Made by a program: the position numbers and the translations under genes
Shown: one piece after another, positions 26,132 to 34,933 of the stretch
Layout of the letters: each line of letters opens with the position of its first letter
Position numbering within the stretch: position 1 is the first letter of the stretch
Source: Devosiaceae bacterium MH13
GTDB lineage: Bacteria; Pseudomonadota; Alphaproteobacteria; Rhizobiales; MH13
Assembly: GCA_019192585.1 (NCBI GenBank)
Contig: JAHCMG010000192.1
Location: 1-40,528, forward strand
Direction: 5' to 3'
DNA length: 40,528 nucleotides
The notes under the pieces: model-generated
Told to the model about the DNA's origin: nothing
Seen by the model: the letters and a program-made list of their open reading frames with translations, nothing else
Database searches by the model: none

Positions 26132-27582
26132 CCACCATCATCAAAAACGGCACGATCGTCACCGCCGATCTCACCTACAAGGCCGATATCAAAGTCGAGG
26201 ACGGCACAATCGCCGAGATCGGGCCGAACCTGTCGGGCGGGACCGAACTCGACGCGACCGGTTGCTACGTCATGCCCGGCGGGATTGACCCGCATGTGCA
26301 TCTCGAGATGCCGTTCATGGGCACCTACTCCTCGGACGATTTCGAAAGCGGCACCCGCGCGGGGCTGTCGGGCGGCACGACGATGGTGGTCGATTTCTGC
26401 TTGCCGAACCCTCAGCAGAGCCTCCTTGAAGCGATCGAGCGCTGGGATAACAAATCGACCCGCGCCAACTGCGACTACTCCTTCCACATGGCGATCACCT
26501 GGTGGGGTGAGCAGGTGTGGAACGAGATGGAGACAGTGGTCAAAGAAAAGGGCATCAACACCTTCAAGCACTTCATGGCCTACAAGGGCGCGTTGATGGT
26601 GGATGATGATGAGATGTTCTCATCGTTCCAGCGCTGCGCCGCGCTGGGTGCGCTGCCGCTGGTGCATGCCGAGAACGGCGATGTGGTCGCCCAGCTGCAA
26701 GAAAAACTGATGGCGGAGGGCAACAATGGCCCTGAGGCGCATGCCTATTCGCGGCCTGCCGAGGTCGAAGGTGAAGCGACCAACCGCGCCATCATGATCG
26801 CCGATATGGCGGGCGTGCCGGTCTACATTGTGCACACTTCGTCGGAGCAGGCGCACGAAGCCATCCGTCGGGCGCGGCAGAACGGCATTCGGGCTTATGG
26901 TGAGCCGCTGATCCAGCATCTGACGCTCGACGACAGCGAGTACAAGCACCCCGATTGGGATCATGCGGCGCGGCGCGTGATGTCGCCCCCGTTCCGGGAC
27001 AAGAAGCACCAAGACAGCCTGTGGGCCGGGCTTGCCGCAGGTTCGCTGCAAGTGGTCGCGACAGACCATTGTGCGTTCACCACCGAGCAGAAGCGTAACG
27101 GCGTCGGTGATTTCCGCCTCATCCCGAATGGAACGGGCGGTCTCGAAGATCGCATGCCGATGCTGTGGACCTATGGCGTCGAAACGGGCCGTCTTACCCC
27201 CAACGAGTTTGTCGCCGTGACGTCGACCAACATCGCCAAAATCCTCAACATGTACCCCAAAAAGGGCGCGATCCTTGTGGGCGCGGACGCCGACATCGTG
27301 GTTTGGGATCCGAGCAAAGAGAAGACGATCACGGCGGGCGCGCAGCAATCGGCCATCGACTACAATGTGTTCGAGGGCAAGCATGTGAAAGGCCTGCCGC
27401 GTTATACGCTGACCCGGGGTGTGGTCGCGATCGATGATGGCGCGATCAAGACGCAGGAAGGCCATGGCAAGTTCGTCAAGCGCGAACCGTTCCAGGCGGT
27501 CAATGCGGCCTACTCAACGTGGAAAGAGATCACGGCGCCGCGGAAGGTTGAGCGGACGGGAATCCCGGCCAGCGGGGTTTAG
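26128..27582 (+). CDS. Dihydropyrimidinase/D-hydantoinase
   Basis: GGIDPHVHLEMPFMGTYSSDDFESGTRAGLSGGTTMVVDFC ... KHFMAYKGALMVDDDEMF ... VYIVHTSSEQAHEAI ... VATDHCAFTTEQK. Confidence 0.95.
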   Translation: MTTIIKNGTIVTADLTYKADIKVEDGTIAEIGPNLSGGTELDATGCYVMPGGIDPHVHLEMPFMGTYSSDDFESGTRAGLSGGTTMVVDFCLPNPQQSLLEAIERWDNKSTRANCDYSFHMAITWWGEQVWNEMETVVKEKGINTFKHFMAYKGALMVDDDEMFSSFQRCAALGALPLVHAENGDVVAQLQEKLMAEGNNGPEAHAYSRPAEVEGEATNRAIMIADMAGVPVYIVHTSSEQAHEAIRRARQNGIRAYGEPLIQHLTLDDSEYKHPDWDHAARRVMSPPFRDKKHQDSLWAGLAAGSLQVVATDHCAFTTEQKRNGVGDFRLIPNGTGGLEDRMPMLWTYGVETGRLTPNEFVAVTSTNIAKILNMYPKKGAILVGADADIVVWDPSKEKTITAGAQQSAIDYNVFEGKHVKGLPRYTLTRGVVAIDDGAIKTQEGHGKFVKREPFQAVNAAYSTWKEITAPRKVERTGIPASGV

Positions 27583-27586
27583 GGCG

Positions 27587-28393
27587 GTGCCAGCCCGCAC
27601 TTTCACCTTGCGCGATGGCTTTGTCGTCAACCGGCTGGGCTATGGCGCCATGCGGCTAACGGGCCAGCCGGGTAATTTTGGACCCTATGCGGACTGGGAT
27701 CAGGGCATCCGGCTTCTCCGCCGTGCACTCGAATTGGGCATCAACCACATCGACAGCGCGCGCGCTTATGGTCCCTTGGACAATGAGCGGCTGATTGGTG
27801 AAGCGCTTGCGGGCCAAACCTCGGGCGTTCTCGTCGCCTCCAAAGGCGGGCTGGAGAAAACGATGGGGCCGAGCGGCATGCAAGTTGCCCGGGCGGGGAG
27901 TTCGGTCGCGTTGCGCCGGCATGTCGACGAAAGCCGCAAAGCCTTGGGCGATGCGCCAATTGGCCTCTGCTACTTGCATTTCCCCGATCCCGAAGTGCCC
28001 TTCGCGGAGTCGGTGGAGGCACTTGCCGCAGCCAAGCAAGCGGGGTTGGTGGAGCGGGTTGGGCTGTCGAACGTGTCGATCGCGCAGATCGAAGAAGCCG
28101 AAGCTATCGTGCCGATAACCGCCGTTCAAAACCGCTTTTCGATGGCAAGCGATGAGCTGGAAGCGGGCCGCGAGATGGTGTCTTTCTGTGCCGAGAGGGG
28201 CATCGCCTTCGTGCCCCATGGGCCGTTGGGCGCCAATCCCACAAAACAGGGCGCGAAGCTCCCCATTGCCGACGCTATGGCTTGGCTGCTCGAGCTGAGC
28301 GCGAACGTCCTTCTCATCCCGGGCACCACCTCGATTGCGCATCTTGAGGAGAACGTTGCTTTGTTCGAGACGCTTGTGAGCGATGCAGCATGA
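27587..28393 (+). CDS. Aldo/keto reductase
   Basis: LGYGAMRLTGQPGNFGPY...ALELGINHIDSARAYGPLDNERLIGEAL...VERVGLSNVSIAQI; GTG start chosen downstream of the dihydropyrimidinase stop. Confidence 0.88.
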   Translation: MPARTFTLRDGFVVNRLGYGAMRLTGQPGNFGPYADWDQGIRLLRRALELGINHIDSARAYGPLDNERLIGEALAGQTSGVLVASKGGLEKTMGPSGMQVARAGSSVALRRHVDESRKALGDAPIGLCYLHFPDPEVPFAESVEALAAAKQAGLVERVGLSNVSIAQIEEAEAIVPITAVQNRFSMASDELEAGREMVSFCAERGIAFVPHGPLGANPTKQGAKLPIADAMAWLLELSANVLLIPGTTSIAHLEENVALFETLVSDAA

Positions 28394-28851
28394 CTAGCCG
28401 CGAGACCAGCATCAAGCCCGTGGCGCTATTCGCATCGGTGCTGTTGGGTCTCGCAAGTTGGTCTGCGCTCGCGAGTGCCTCATCTGCCGCCGAACTGCCC
28501 ATCACCACAGCCTATGGCGATGAGCTGGGCTGCGCGCGGGTTAACGGCACCGGCGACACCGTCTTTGAGCCTGGTGGTTTGGTCGTACGCGCCGATGCGT
28601 TCACCGGCTACGAATGGGGCTGCAGCTATGGCGCGGTGTGGACCTTCCCCCATAGCGAGGACACGATGTTCGGCGTGCAGGGCCTGTGCGGCGGGGAGGG
28701 CATCCCCTATCTCCAGCGCTTCATCATGGAGCTCAGGCCACCCGGCGCGCCGGACCCGCAGGAGCTGACCGTCTACACCGAAGAGGGTGACATCTTCGCC
28801 GAACTGCGCAGCTGCGCGGCGCCGCAGCGCCCGCCCGGCCGCAAGGGGTGA
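28390..28851 (+). CDS. Exported hypothetical protein (153 aa)
   Basis: N-terminal hydrophobic segment VALFASVLLGLASWSALASASSAAEL; start overlaps the upstream TGA; four or more Cys in the mature part. Confidence 0.65.
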   Translation: MTSRETSIKPVALFASVLLGLASWSALASASSAAELPITTAYGDELGCARVNGTGDTVFEPGGLVVRADAFTGYEWGCSYGAVWTFPHSEDTMFGVQGLCGGEGIPYLQRFIMELRPPGAPDPQELTVYTEEGDIFAELRSCAAPQRPPGRKG

Positions 28852-28873
28852 GCGGCTTGCCACCAGCACCAAG

Positions 28874-28971
28874 CGTCACCCCAGGCCTTGAGCCGCGCGT
28901 CCATGCGGTGTTTGCGGAGCCCGAGATGTCCCCAGATACCATGGACCCTCGGGACAAGCCCGAGGGTGACG
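28874..28971. repeat. Imperfect ~98-bp inverted-repeat element (REP/MITE-like intergenic element)
   Basis: CGTCACCCCAGGCCTTGAGCCGCGCGTCCATG ... CCATGGACCCTCGGGACAAGCCCGAGGGTGACG; the two arms are near reverse complements. Confidence 0.75.
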
Positions 28972-29019
28972 GCTTGAGCCGACTGCGTGCATAGTGCAGA
29001 AATTGAGCATGCACACGCA

Positions 29020-29841
29020 ATGCGCACCAGCGCGCCAAAGAGTTTCAATTTGACCGCCCCTCCCGTTATCTCCGCCCAAAATCTCGACCTCGTTTTCAAG
29101 ACCAGTGACGGCGATGTGCACGCGCTGTCAGACGTCAATTTGGACATCCAGAAGGGCGATTTTGTCTCCTTCATCGGCCCGTCGGGCTGCGGGAAGACCA
29201 CGTTTCTGCGGGTGATTGCCGACCTCGAGCAGCCCACCCGCGGCTCGATCACGGTGCAGGGCACGACGCCGCACAAGGCGCGGCTCGACCGGGCCTATGG
29301 CTATGTGTTTCAGCAGCCCGCGCTCTACCCGTGGCGGAAGATCGAAGACAATGTGACCTTGCCCCTGGAGATCATGGGCTACACCACGGCCGAGCAGCGC
29401 GAGCGGGCAGCGAAAGCGCTCGAACTGGTTGATCTGGCGGGCTTTGGCAAGAAGTTTCCCTGGCAGCTATCCGGCGGCATGCAGCAGCGGGCGAGCATCG
29501 CCCGTGCCCTGGCGTTCGACGCCGATATTTTGCTGATGGATGAGCCCTTTGGGGCGCTCGACGAGATCGTCCGCGATCACCTCAACGAGCAACTGTTGGC
29601 CTTATGGGCGCGGACCGAGAAAACGATCTGCTTCGTTACGCACTCGATCCCCGAAGCGGTGTACCTGTCCACCCGCATCGTCGTCATGAGCCCGCGCCCG
29701 GGCCGGGTGACGGACGCGATCGAGTCGACCCTGCCCAAAGAGCGCCCGCTTGATATTCGAGAGACGCCGGAGTTCCTTGAGATCGCGCAGCGGGTGCGGG
29801 ATGGGTTGCGTACCGGGCATGCGTATGAGGAGGGGGTGTAG
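29020..29841 (+). CDS. ABC transporter ATPase (SsuB/TauB-type)
   Basis: FIGPSGCGKTTFLRVIADLEQP; QLSGGMQQRASIARALAFDADILLMDEPFGALDEIVRD; VTHSIPEAVYLSTRI. Confidence 0.92.
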   Translation: MRTSAPKSFNLTAPPVISAQNLDLVFKTSDGDVHALSDVNLDIQKGDFVSFIGPSGCGKTTFLRVIADLEQPTRGSITVQGTTPHKARLDRAYGYVFQQPALYPWRKIEDNVTLPLEIMGYTTAEQRERAAKALELVDLAGFGKKFPWQLSGGMQQRASIARALAFDADILLMDEPFGALDEIVRDHLNEQLLALWARTEKTICFVTHSIPEAVYLSTRIVVMSPRPGRVTDAIESTLPKERPLDIRETPEFLEIAQRVRDGLRTGHAYEEGV

Positions 29842-30381
29842 GTGGCAGTGATGGCCAAACCCACTCAGCGAGTTTTTGCAGTCGACAAGGATGGCCTTAC
29901 GGAGGTGTTTGTTCCGGCCCGTAAGTCTCTGCTGTTTATGATCCTGTTTGGGGCTTGGTGCGTTTTCGGCCTTCTTATCAATGTCGCCATGCGAAGCGAT
30001 CCCATCTATTCGGAGCTTATGTCAGCGCCGATTCAGGTGCTGCATCTGGTTGTTCCAGTTGCTTTTTTTACAGTCGGTGCCCTCGTGCTGTGGTGGATGT
30101 TTATGGGGCGCGAGGTTGTTTCAGTAGATCAGCACCACCTTGTGCACCGTGCTGAACTTGGACCACTGCGCAGAGTGCAGAAACTGGAGCGCCATGCCGT
30201 CACCAACGCGCGTTGGAGAAAGGGAGGATGGGGGTCACTGCTTCCAGTCTATCTCTTCGGTCATCGAATGGTCGTCACCCATCACCATTCCGATGTTCAA
30301 TTGGCCTATGGCTGCGACGAGAGCGAAGTTGAGTATCTAAGAAAGGTGCTGCTGATTCCCGTAACGGGCTCACCGCAATGA
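29842..30381 (+). CDS. Hypothetical membrane protein (two TM; bacterial PH/photosystem-assembly-like C-terminus, tentative)
   Basis: SLLFMILFGAWCVFGLLINVAM...VLHLVVPVAFFTVGALVLWWMF then GREVVSVDQHHLVHRAELGPLRRVQKLERHAVTNARW...QLAYGCDESEVEYLRKVL. Confidence 0.65.
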   Translation: MAVMAKPTQRVFAVDKDGLTEVFVPARKSLLFMILFGAWCVFGLLINVAMRSDPIYSELMSAPIQVLHLVVPVAFFTVGALVLWWMFMGREVVSVDQHHLVHRAELGPLRRVQKLERHAVTNARWRKGGWGSLLPVYLFGHRMVVTHHHSDVQLAYGCDESEVEYLRKVLLIPVTGSPQ

Positions 30382-31256
30382 TCAAGCGCTCCGTCCTCCC
30401 CATCCTCACCGTTCTCGGGATCATCCTGACCGTTTGGTACGCCGGTACCGTCGGCATGAACTGGCGGGTCGAGAGCGAGCGGCTCGAGCGCATGGGCCTG
30501 GAGCGGACGACCATGGAAATGGTCGAGCTGACCATGTCGATGGAGCGGCCCATTTTGCCGGCGCCACACCAGGTGTGGGCGGAAATCCAATCGTCCGTGT
30601 TCGAGCGTTCGCCGACCTCGCGCCGCTCGCTCGTCTACCACGCTTGGATCACGCTTTCGTCGACCCTCGTCGGCTTCGCGATGGGCACGCTTCTCGGCGT
30701 GCTGTTGGCCGTCGGCATCGTGCATTCAAGGGTGCTCGACAAATCGCTGCTGCCTTGGATTATCGCCTCGCAGACGATCCCCATCCTCGCCATCGCGCCG
30801 ATGATCATCATCGTCTTTAACACGGTGGGGGTCACGGGGCTGCTGCCCAAAGCCTTCATCTCGACCTATCTGGCCTTCTTCCCGGTCGCCATCGGCATGA
30901 CCAAGGGGCTGCGATCGCCAGAGGCGATGCATCTCGATCTGATGCACACCTACAATGCCAGCCGTTCTGAGATCTTCTGGAAGCTGCGGCTGCCCTCATC
31001 GCTGCCGTACCTGCTCGCATCGATGAAGATCGCGGTCGCCATTGCCCTTGTCGGCGCCATCGTTGGCGAACTGCCCACTGGCGCCGTGGCCGGGCTCGGC
31101 GCGCGCCTTCTCTCGGGCTCCTACTATGGCCAGACCATCCAGATTTGGTCGGCCTTGTTCATGGCGGCCTTCATGTCGGCGCTGCTGGTTTACTCCATCG
31201 GCTGGATCGGGGCGTGGGTGAACAAGCGCATGGGGGCGAGGGACGTGCATGTGTAG
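30378..31256 (+). CDS. ABC transporter permease 1 (NitT/TauT-type)
   Basis: Permease motif MHTYNASRSEIFWKLRLPSSLPYLLASMKIAVAIALVGAIVGE. Confidence 0.92.
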   Translation: MIKRSVLPILTVLGIILTVWYAGTVGMNWRVESERLERMGLERTTMEMVELTMSMERPILPAPHQVWAEIQSSVFERSPTSRRSLVYHAWITLSSTLVGFAMGTLLGVLLAVGIVHSRVLDKSLLPWIIASQTIPILAIAPMIIIVFNTVGVTGLLPKAFISTYLAFFPVAIGMTKGLRSPEAMHLDLMHTYNASRSEIFWKLRLPSSLPYLLASMKIAVAIALVGAIVGELPTGAVAGLGARLLSGSYYGQTIQIWSALFMAAFMSALLVYSIGWIGAWVNKRMGARDVHV

Positions 31257-31265
31257 GGCCAAGCG

Positions 31266-32132
31266 ATGACCGGCACGGCCATCCTCTTTGCGGCGCTCGT
31301 CTTCTGGCTGCTCGCTTGGGCTGCGAACCAGCGCCTCGCGCGGCTCGACCTGACGGGCCCGGCCAAATGGGCGATCAACCTCGCCATCCCCGTTCTGTTC
31401 GGGGTCACGCTGCTGGTCTTGTGGGAAGGCATCGTGCGCGGGCTCGATGTGCCGCAGGTGGTCATGCCGCCGCCCTCTATGGTGTGGGACCGGATCACAG
31501 AAAGCACCGAGATGCTCTGGGCGGACTTTGTGCAGACTTTCGTCCGCGCGGTGATCCCCGGCTACCTGATGGGCTGTGCGCTGGGCTTCACCATCGCCGT
31601 TTTGATCGATCGGTCGCCGTTTTGGAAAGCGGGTGTCATGCCCGTCGGCAACTTGATGAGTGCGCTGCCGATCATCGGGATCGCGCCCATCATGGTCATG
31701 TGGTTTGGGTTTGATTGGCAGTCCAAGGCCGCCGTTGTGGTGGTGATGACCTTCTTCCCCATGCTCGTGAACACCATGGCGGGCCTGTCCGCCGCGGGGC
31801 GGATGGAGCGCGATCTGATGCAGACCTACGCGTCGTCTTACGGCCAGGAACTGATCAAACTGCGCCTGCCAGCGGCGATGCCGTTCATCTTCAACGCTTT
31901 GAAAATCAACTCAACTTTGGCGCTCATTGGGGCAATCGTTGCTGAGTTTTTCGGCACGCCAATTGTCGGGATGGGCTTTAGAATTTCCACCGCCGTTGGC
32001 AGCCTCAACATCGATCTGGTGTGGGCAGAGATTTTCGTCGCCGCCTTGGCAGGCTCGCTCACCTATGGTGCGATAGCGCTTGCGGAGCGGCGGATCACAT
32101 TCTGGCACCCGTCCAACAGGCGGGTGCGGTGA
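31266..32132 (+). CDS. ABC transporter permease 2 (NitT/TauT-type)
   Basis: Permease motif MQTYASSYGQELIKLRLPAAMPFIFNALKINSTLALIGAIVAEFFG. Confidence 0.92.
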   Translation: MTGTAILFAALVFWLLAWAANQRLARLDLTGPAKWAINLAIPVLFGVTLLVLWEGIVRGLDVPQVVMPPPSMVWDRITESTEMLWADFVQTFVRAVIPGYLMGCALGFTIAVLIDRSPFWKAGVMPVGNLMSALPIIGIAPIMVMWFGFDWQSKAAVVVVMTFFPMLVNTMAGLSAAGRMERDLMQTYASSYGQELIKLRLPAAMPFIFNALKINSTLALIGAIVAEFFGTPIVGMGFRISTAVGSLNIDLVWAEIFVAALAGSLTYGAIALAERRITFWHPSNRRVR

Positions 32133-32190
32133 GGCTATTTGAGGGAATAGGGGCTGGCTCAACAGCGCCGACAACAGGAAGGGACTACCG

Positions 32191-33186
32191 ATGAAATTGA
32201 CCACCAAACTTTTGGCGGGCGCCGCGCTTCTGGCCTCGTCCGCAACCTTCAGCGCGCCGGCCATGGCGATGGACGAGCTGACCTTACAGCTCAAGTGGGT
32301 CACCCAAGCCCAGTTCGCGGGCTACTATGTGGCCCTGCATGAGGGCCTGTACGAGGCAGAGAACCTCGACGTCACCATCAATCCCGGCGGCCCGGACATT
32401 GCACCGCCACAGGTGATTGCAGGCGGCGGCGCCGATGTGGTTGTTGAATGGATGCCTGCTGCCTTGGCTGCACGCGAGCGCGGTGTGCCGCTCGTCAACA
32501 TCGCCCAGGTGTTCCAAGATCAGGCCTTGATGCTGGTTTGCCCGACCTCGGTCGGCGTTGCCTCTCCAGACGATTTCCCCGGCCGCACGATGGGCGTTTG
32601 GTTCTTCGGCAACGAGTATCCGTTCCTTGCGTGGATGAGCGCCCTGGGCATTCCCACTGAGGGCGGTGACGATGGCGTGTCGATCGTTCGTCAGGCCTTC
32701 AACATGGACCCGGTGATCCAGGGTCAGGTCGATTGCGGCTCGACCATGATCTACAATGAGTATTGGCAGCTGATCGACGCCGGCTACGCACCGGATGATC
32801 TGGTTGTCTTCCGCTATGCCGATCAGGGCATGACCATGCTTGAGGATGGCCTGTACGTTCTCGAAGAGTCGCTTGAAGACCCCGAGATGGTCGACAAGCT
32901 GACCCGTTTCGTCCGCGCGTCGCTGGCCGGCTGGTCCTGGGCGCAAGAGAACCCCGAAGAAGCCGCGATGATCGTGCTTGAGTACGATGAGACGGGCGCG
33001 CAAACCGAAGCGCATCAGGTTCGGATGATGGGCGAGGTCAACGGGCTGACCGGTGACGTGACCGGCATTCTCGATGTGGCCGCCGCCGAGGCAACGGTCG
33101 ATACGCTTCTTGCGGGTGGCGATGACCCCGCAATCACCATGCGTCCGGAAGGTGCTTGGACCACCGTGATCACCGACGGGCTCTAA
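32191..33186 (+). CDS. ABC transporter substrate-binding protein, NMT1/THI5-like
   Basis: MKLTTKLLAGAALLASSATFSAPAMAMDELTLQLKWVTQAQFAGYYVALHEGLYEAENLDVTINPGGPDIAPPQVIAGGGADVVVEWMPAALAARERG. Confidence 0.93.
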   Translation: MKLTTKLLAGAALLASSATFSAPAMAMDELTLQLKWVTQAQFAGYYVALHEGLYEAENLDVTINPGGPDIAPPQVIAGGGADVVVEWMPAALAARERGVPLVNIAQVFQDQALMLVCPTSVGVASPDDFPGRTMGVWFFGNEYPFLAWMSALGIPTEGGDDGVSIVRQAFNMDPVIQGQVDCGSTMIYNEYWQLIDAGYAPDDLVVFRYADQGMTMLEDGLYVLEESLEDPEMVDKLTRFVRASLAGWSWAQENPEEAAMIVLEYDETGAQTEAHQVRMMGEVNGLTGDVTGILDVAAAEATVDTLLAGGDDPAITMRPEGAWTTVITDGL

Positions 33187-33230
33187 GGCCGGCGGTTGCC
33201 ATCACACGCTCTAAGTGAGCGTGAAACAAG

Positions 33231-33256
33231 AAAGGGCCGGGAGACCGGCCCTTTTT
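33231..33256. terminator. Rho-independent terminator after the pyrimidine-type operon
   Basis: AAAGGGCCGG-gaga-CCGGCCCTTTTT: perfect stem followed by T-run, between convergent genes. Confidence 0.9.
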
Positions 33257-33277
33257 CATTTGCTGGAGGCGTCCTGT

Positions 33278-33655
33278 TCAGCTCGTTTCGGTCTGCGTCA
33301 ACCAGGCTTCGGCGGCGTCGGTCTCGCCCGCCTCAAACGCTTTGATCGCAAGGCCCGGTATCAGCGCGCCTTCGACCTCGGCGGCAGTACGCAGCCACGC
33401 GGCGTCGGTGAGGACCGCGCAGCGATCAAACCGGCCAATCAGCGCCAGCAGTTTCGGCAGGCGGCCAAGCTCGACCGCCAGCGCACCCGGGCTGGGCATG
33501 GCGAAGTTCGAGATGGTGTAGAGCATCAGGCCGTTCTCGATGCCCTCCGCCTCGCTGATCAGCGTGTCGAGCCCCGTGCGCATGGCGTCGGCATCGAGGC
33601 TCCCATCAAGGGTGATGTCGAGCCGGTTTGGAGCGGGTTTGGCGATGTGCAGCAT
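33278..33655 (-). CDS. STAS/SpoIIAA-like domain protein
   Basis: RLDITLDGSLDADAMRTGLDTLI...ALIGRFDRCAVLTDAAWLRTAAEVEGALIPGLAIKAFEAGETDAAEAWLTQ. Confidence 0.7.
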   Translation of the reverse strand: MLHIAKPAPNRLDITLDGSLDADAMRTGLDTLISEAEGIENGLMLYTISNFAMPSPGALAVELGRLPKLLALIGRFDRCAVLTDAAWLRTAAEVEGALIPGLAIKAFEAGETDAAEAWLTQTETS

Positions 33656-33745
33656 GGCGTTCCCTTTCCTAGTCGGGGGTGCTCGTGTGTGATGTCACTT
33701 CCCTACGCCAGGTCATGGGCTCGCGCCTTGATGGCGCTCAAAGGC

Positions 33746-34120
33746 TCAGTCCGGGCCCTGCGCCTCGGACCATTGGCGCAAGCTGTTCAAGACACCCAGC
33801 GCCGAGCGGCCATGGCTGGTGATGCGGTACTGGACGGCCAAGGGCTTGGTGGAGACGACCTCGCGGACGATGAGGCCGTGGCCCTCGAGGTGGCTCAGCC
33901 GCTCAGCCACCATCTTCTTGCTCGCACCGCCAATCATCCGCGCCAGATCGTTGAAGCGCACCGGCTCTCCGCGCAGGTGCCAGAGGATTGAACCCGTCCA
34001 TTTGCCGCCGAGAATGCGCATGCCTTGCTCAATCGCGCAGGGCTCGTCGCACGGGTCGGTGGCAATGCGGCGTCCGCGTTCGTCACTGTGTACCTGTGCG
34101 TCCATGCGGTGCGGGTCCAA
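33746..34120 (-). CDS. HxlR-family transcriptional regulator
   Basis: CAIEQGMRILGGKWTGSILWHLRGEPVRFNDLARMIGGASKKMVAERLSHLEGHGLIVREVVSTKPLAVQYRITSHGRS. Confidence 0.93.
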   Translation of the reverse strand: MDPHRMDAQVHSDERGRRIATDPCDEPCAIEQGMRILGGKWTGSILWHLRGEPVRFNDLARMIGGASKKMVAERLSHLEGHGLIVREVVSTKPLAVQYRITSHGRSALGVLNSLRQWSEAQGPD

Positions 34121-34216
34121 ACTGAGTAAGAAGGTTACAAAAAGTATACTGGTTGCTTTTGGTTAGCACGCAGCGCACGGTCCTCAAAGCCCCGACAGCT
34201 GCACAGGACCACAGCG

Positions 34217-34933
34217 TTGACCGAGCCCGACATTCACCTTTTCACCGCCGCCACGATGAACGGCTACAAGCCCGTCATCTTTCTCGAAGAGGCAGGCGTC
34301 GATTACCAGCTGACCTTCATCGACTTTTCAAAGCGCGAGCAGAAGGCGCCTGACTATCTCAAGCTCAACCCCAATGGCCGCATTCCGACCATCGTGGATC
34401 GCGGGCGGGGCGACTTTGCCGTCTTCGAGAGCGGCGCGATCCTTTGGTATCTCGCCGAGCGGTTTGATCAGTTCTTGCCCCACGAGGCCAAGGCGCGTTC
34501 CGAGACGCTGCAATGGCTGATGTTTCAGATGGGCGGCATCGGCCCGATTATGGGCCAAGCGATGTATTTTCAGCGGATCGCGGCGCCCAATGGCGAGGAG
34601 CATCCGTTCGCGATCAAGCGCTATGTCGACGAGTCCCGCCGCCTTTTGGAGGTGCTCGACACCCGGCTTCGGGACCACGACTGGCTGGCCGCCGACACGT
34701 ACACGATCGCTGACATGGCGACCTATCCCTGGGCGCGCGCCTATGTGTGGGCAAAGGTGTCCATCGACGGGCTGCCGGGCCTTCAGGCCTGGTTCGACCG
34801 GATGGACGCGCGGCCGGCGGTGCAAAAGGCGCTGACCATCCCCAAGGCGCAGCCTGCGTTCTGGGGCGAGGCGGACGAGAGCGCGTTCCTCAAGGAGAAC
34901 GCCGCGCGATTCTCTTCTGATGTGAAGAGTTAG
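34217..34933 (+). CDS. Glutathione S-transferase (YfcG/nu-type)
   Basis: TMNGYKPVIFLEEAGVDYQLTFIDFSKREQKAPDYLKLNPNGRIPTIVD...FESGAILWYLAERF...YTIADMATYPWARAY. Confidence 0.92.
   Translation: MTEPDIHLFTAATMNGYKPVIFLEEAGVDYQLTFIDFSKREQKAPDYLKLNPNGRIPTIVDRGRGDFAVFESGAILWYLAERFDQFLPHEAKARSETLQWLMFQMGGIGPIMGQAMYFQRIAAPNGEEHPFAIKRYVDESRRLLEVLDTRLRDHDWLAADTYTIADMATYPWARAYVWAKVSIDGLPGLQAWFDRMDARPAVQKALTIPKAQPAFWGEADESAFLKENAARFSSDVKS

Noticed and set aside
31145-31714. 189-aa plus ORF overlapping two permease genes
   Set aside because: Out-of-frame within clear permease coding sequence.
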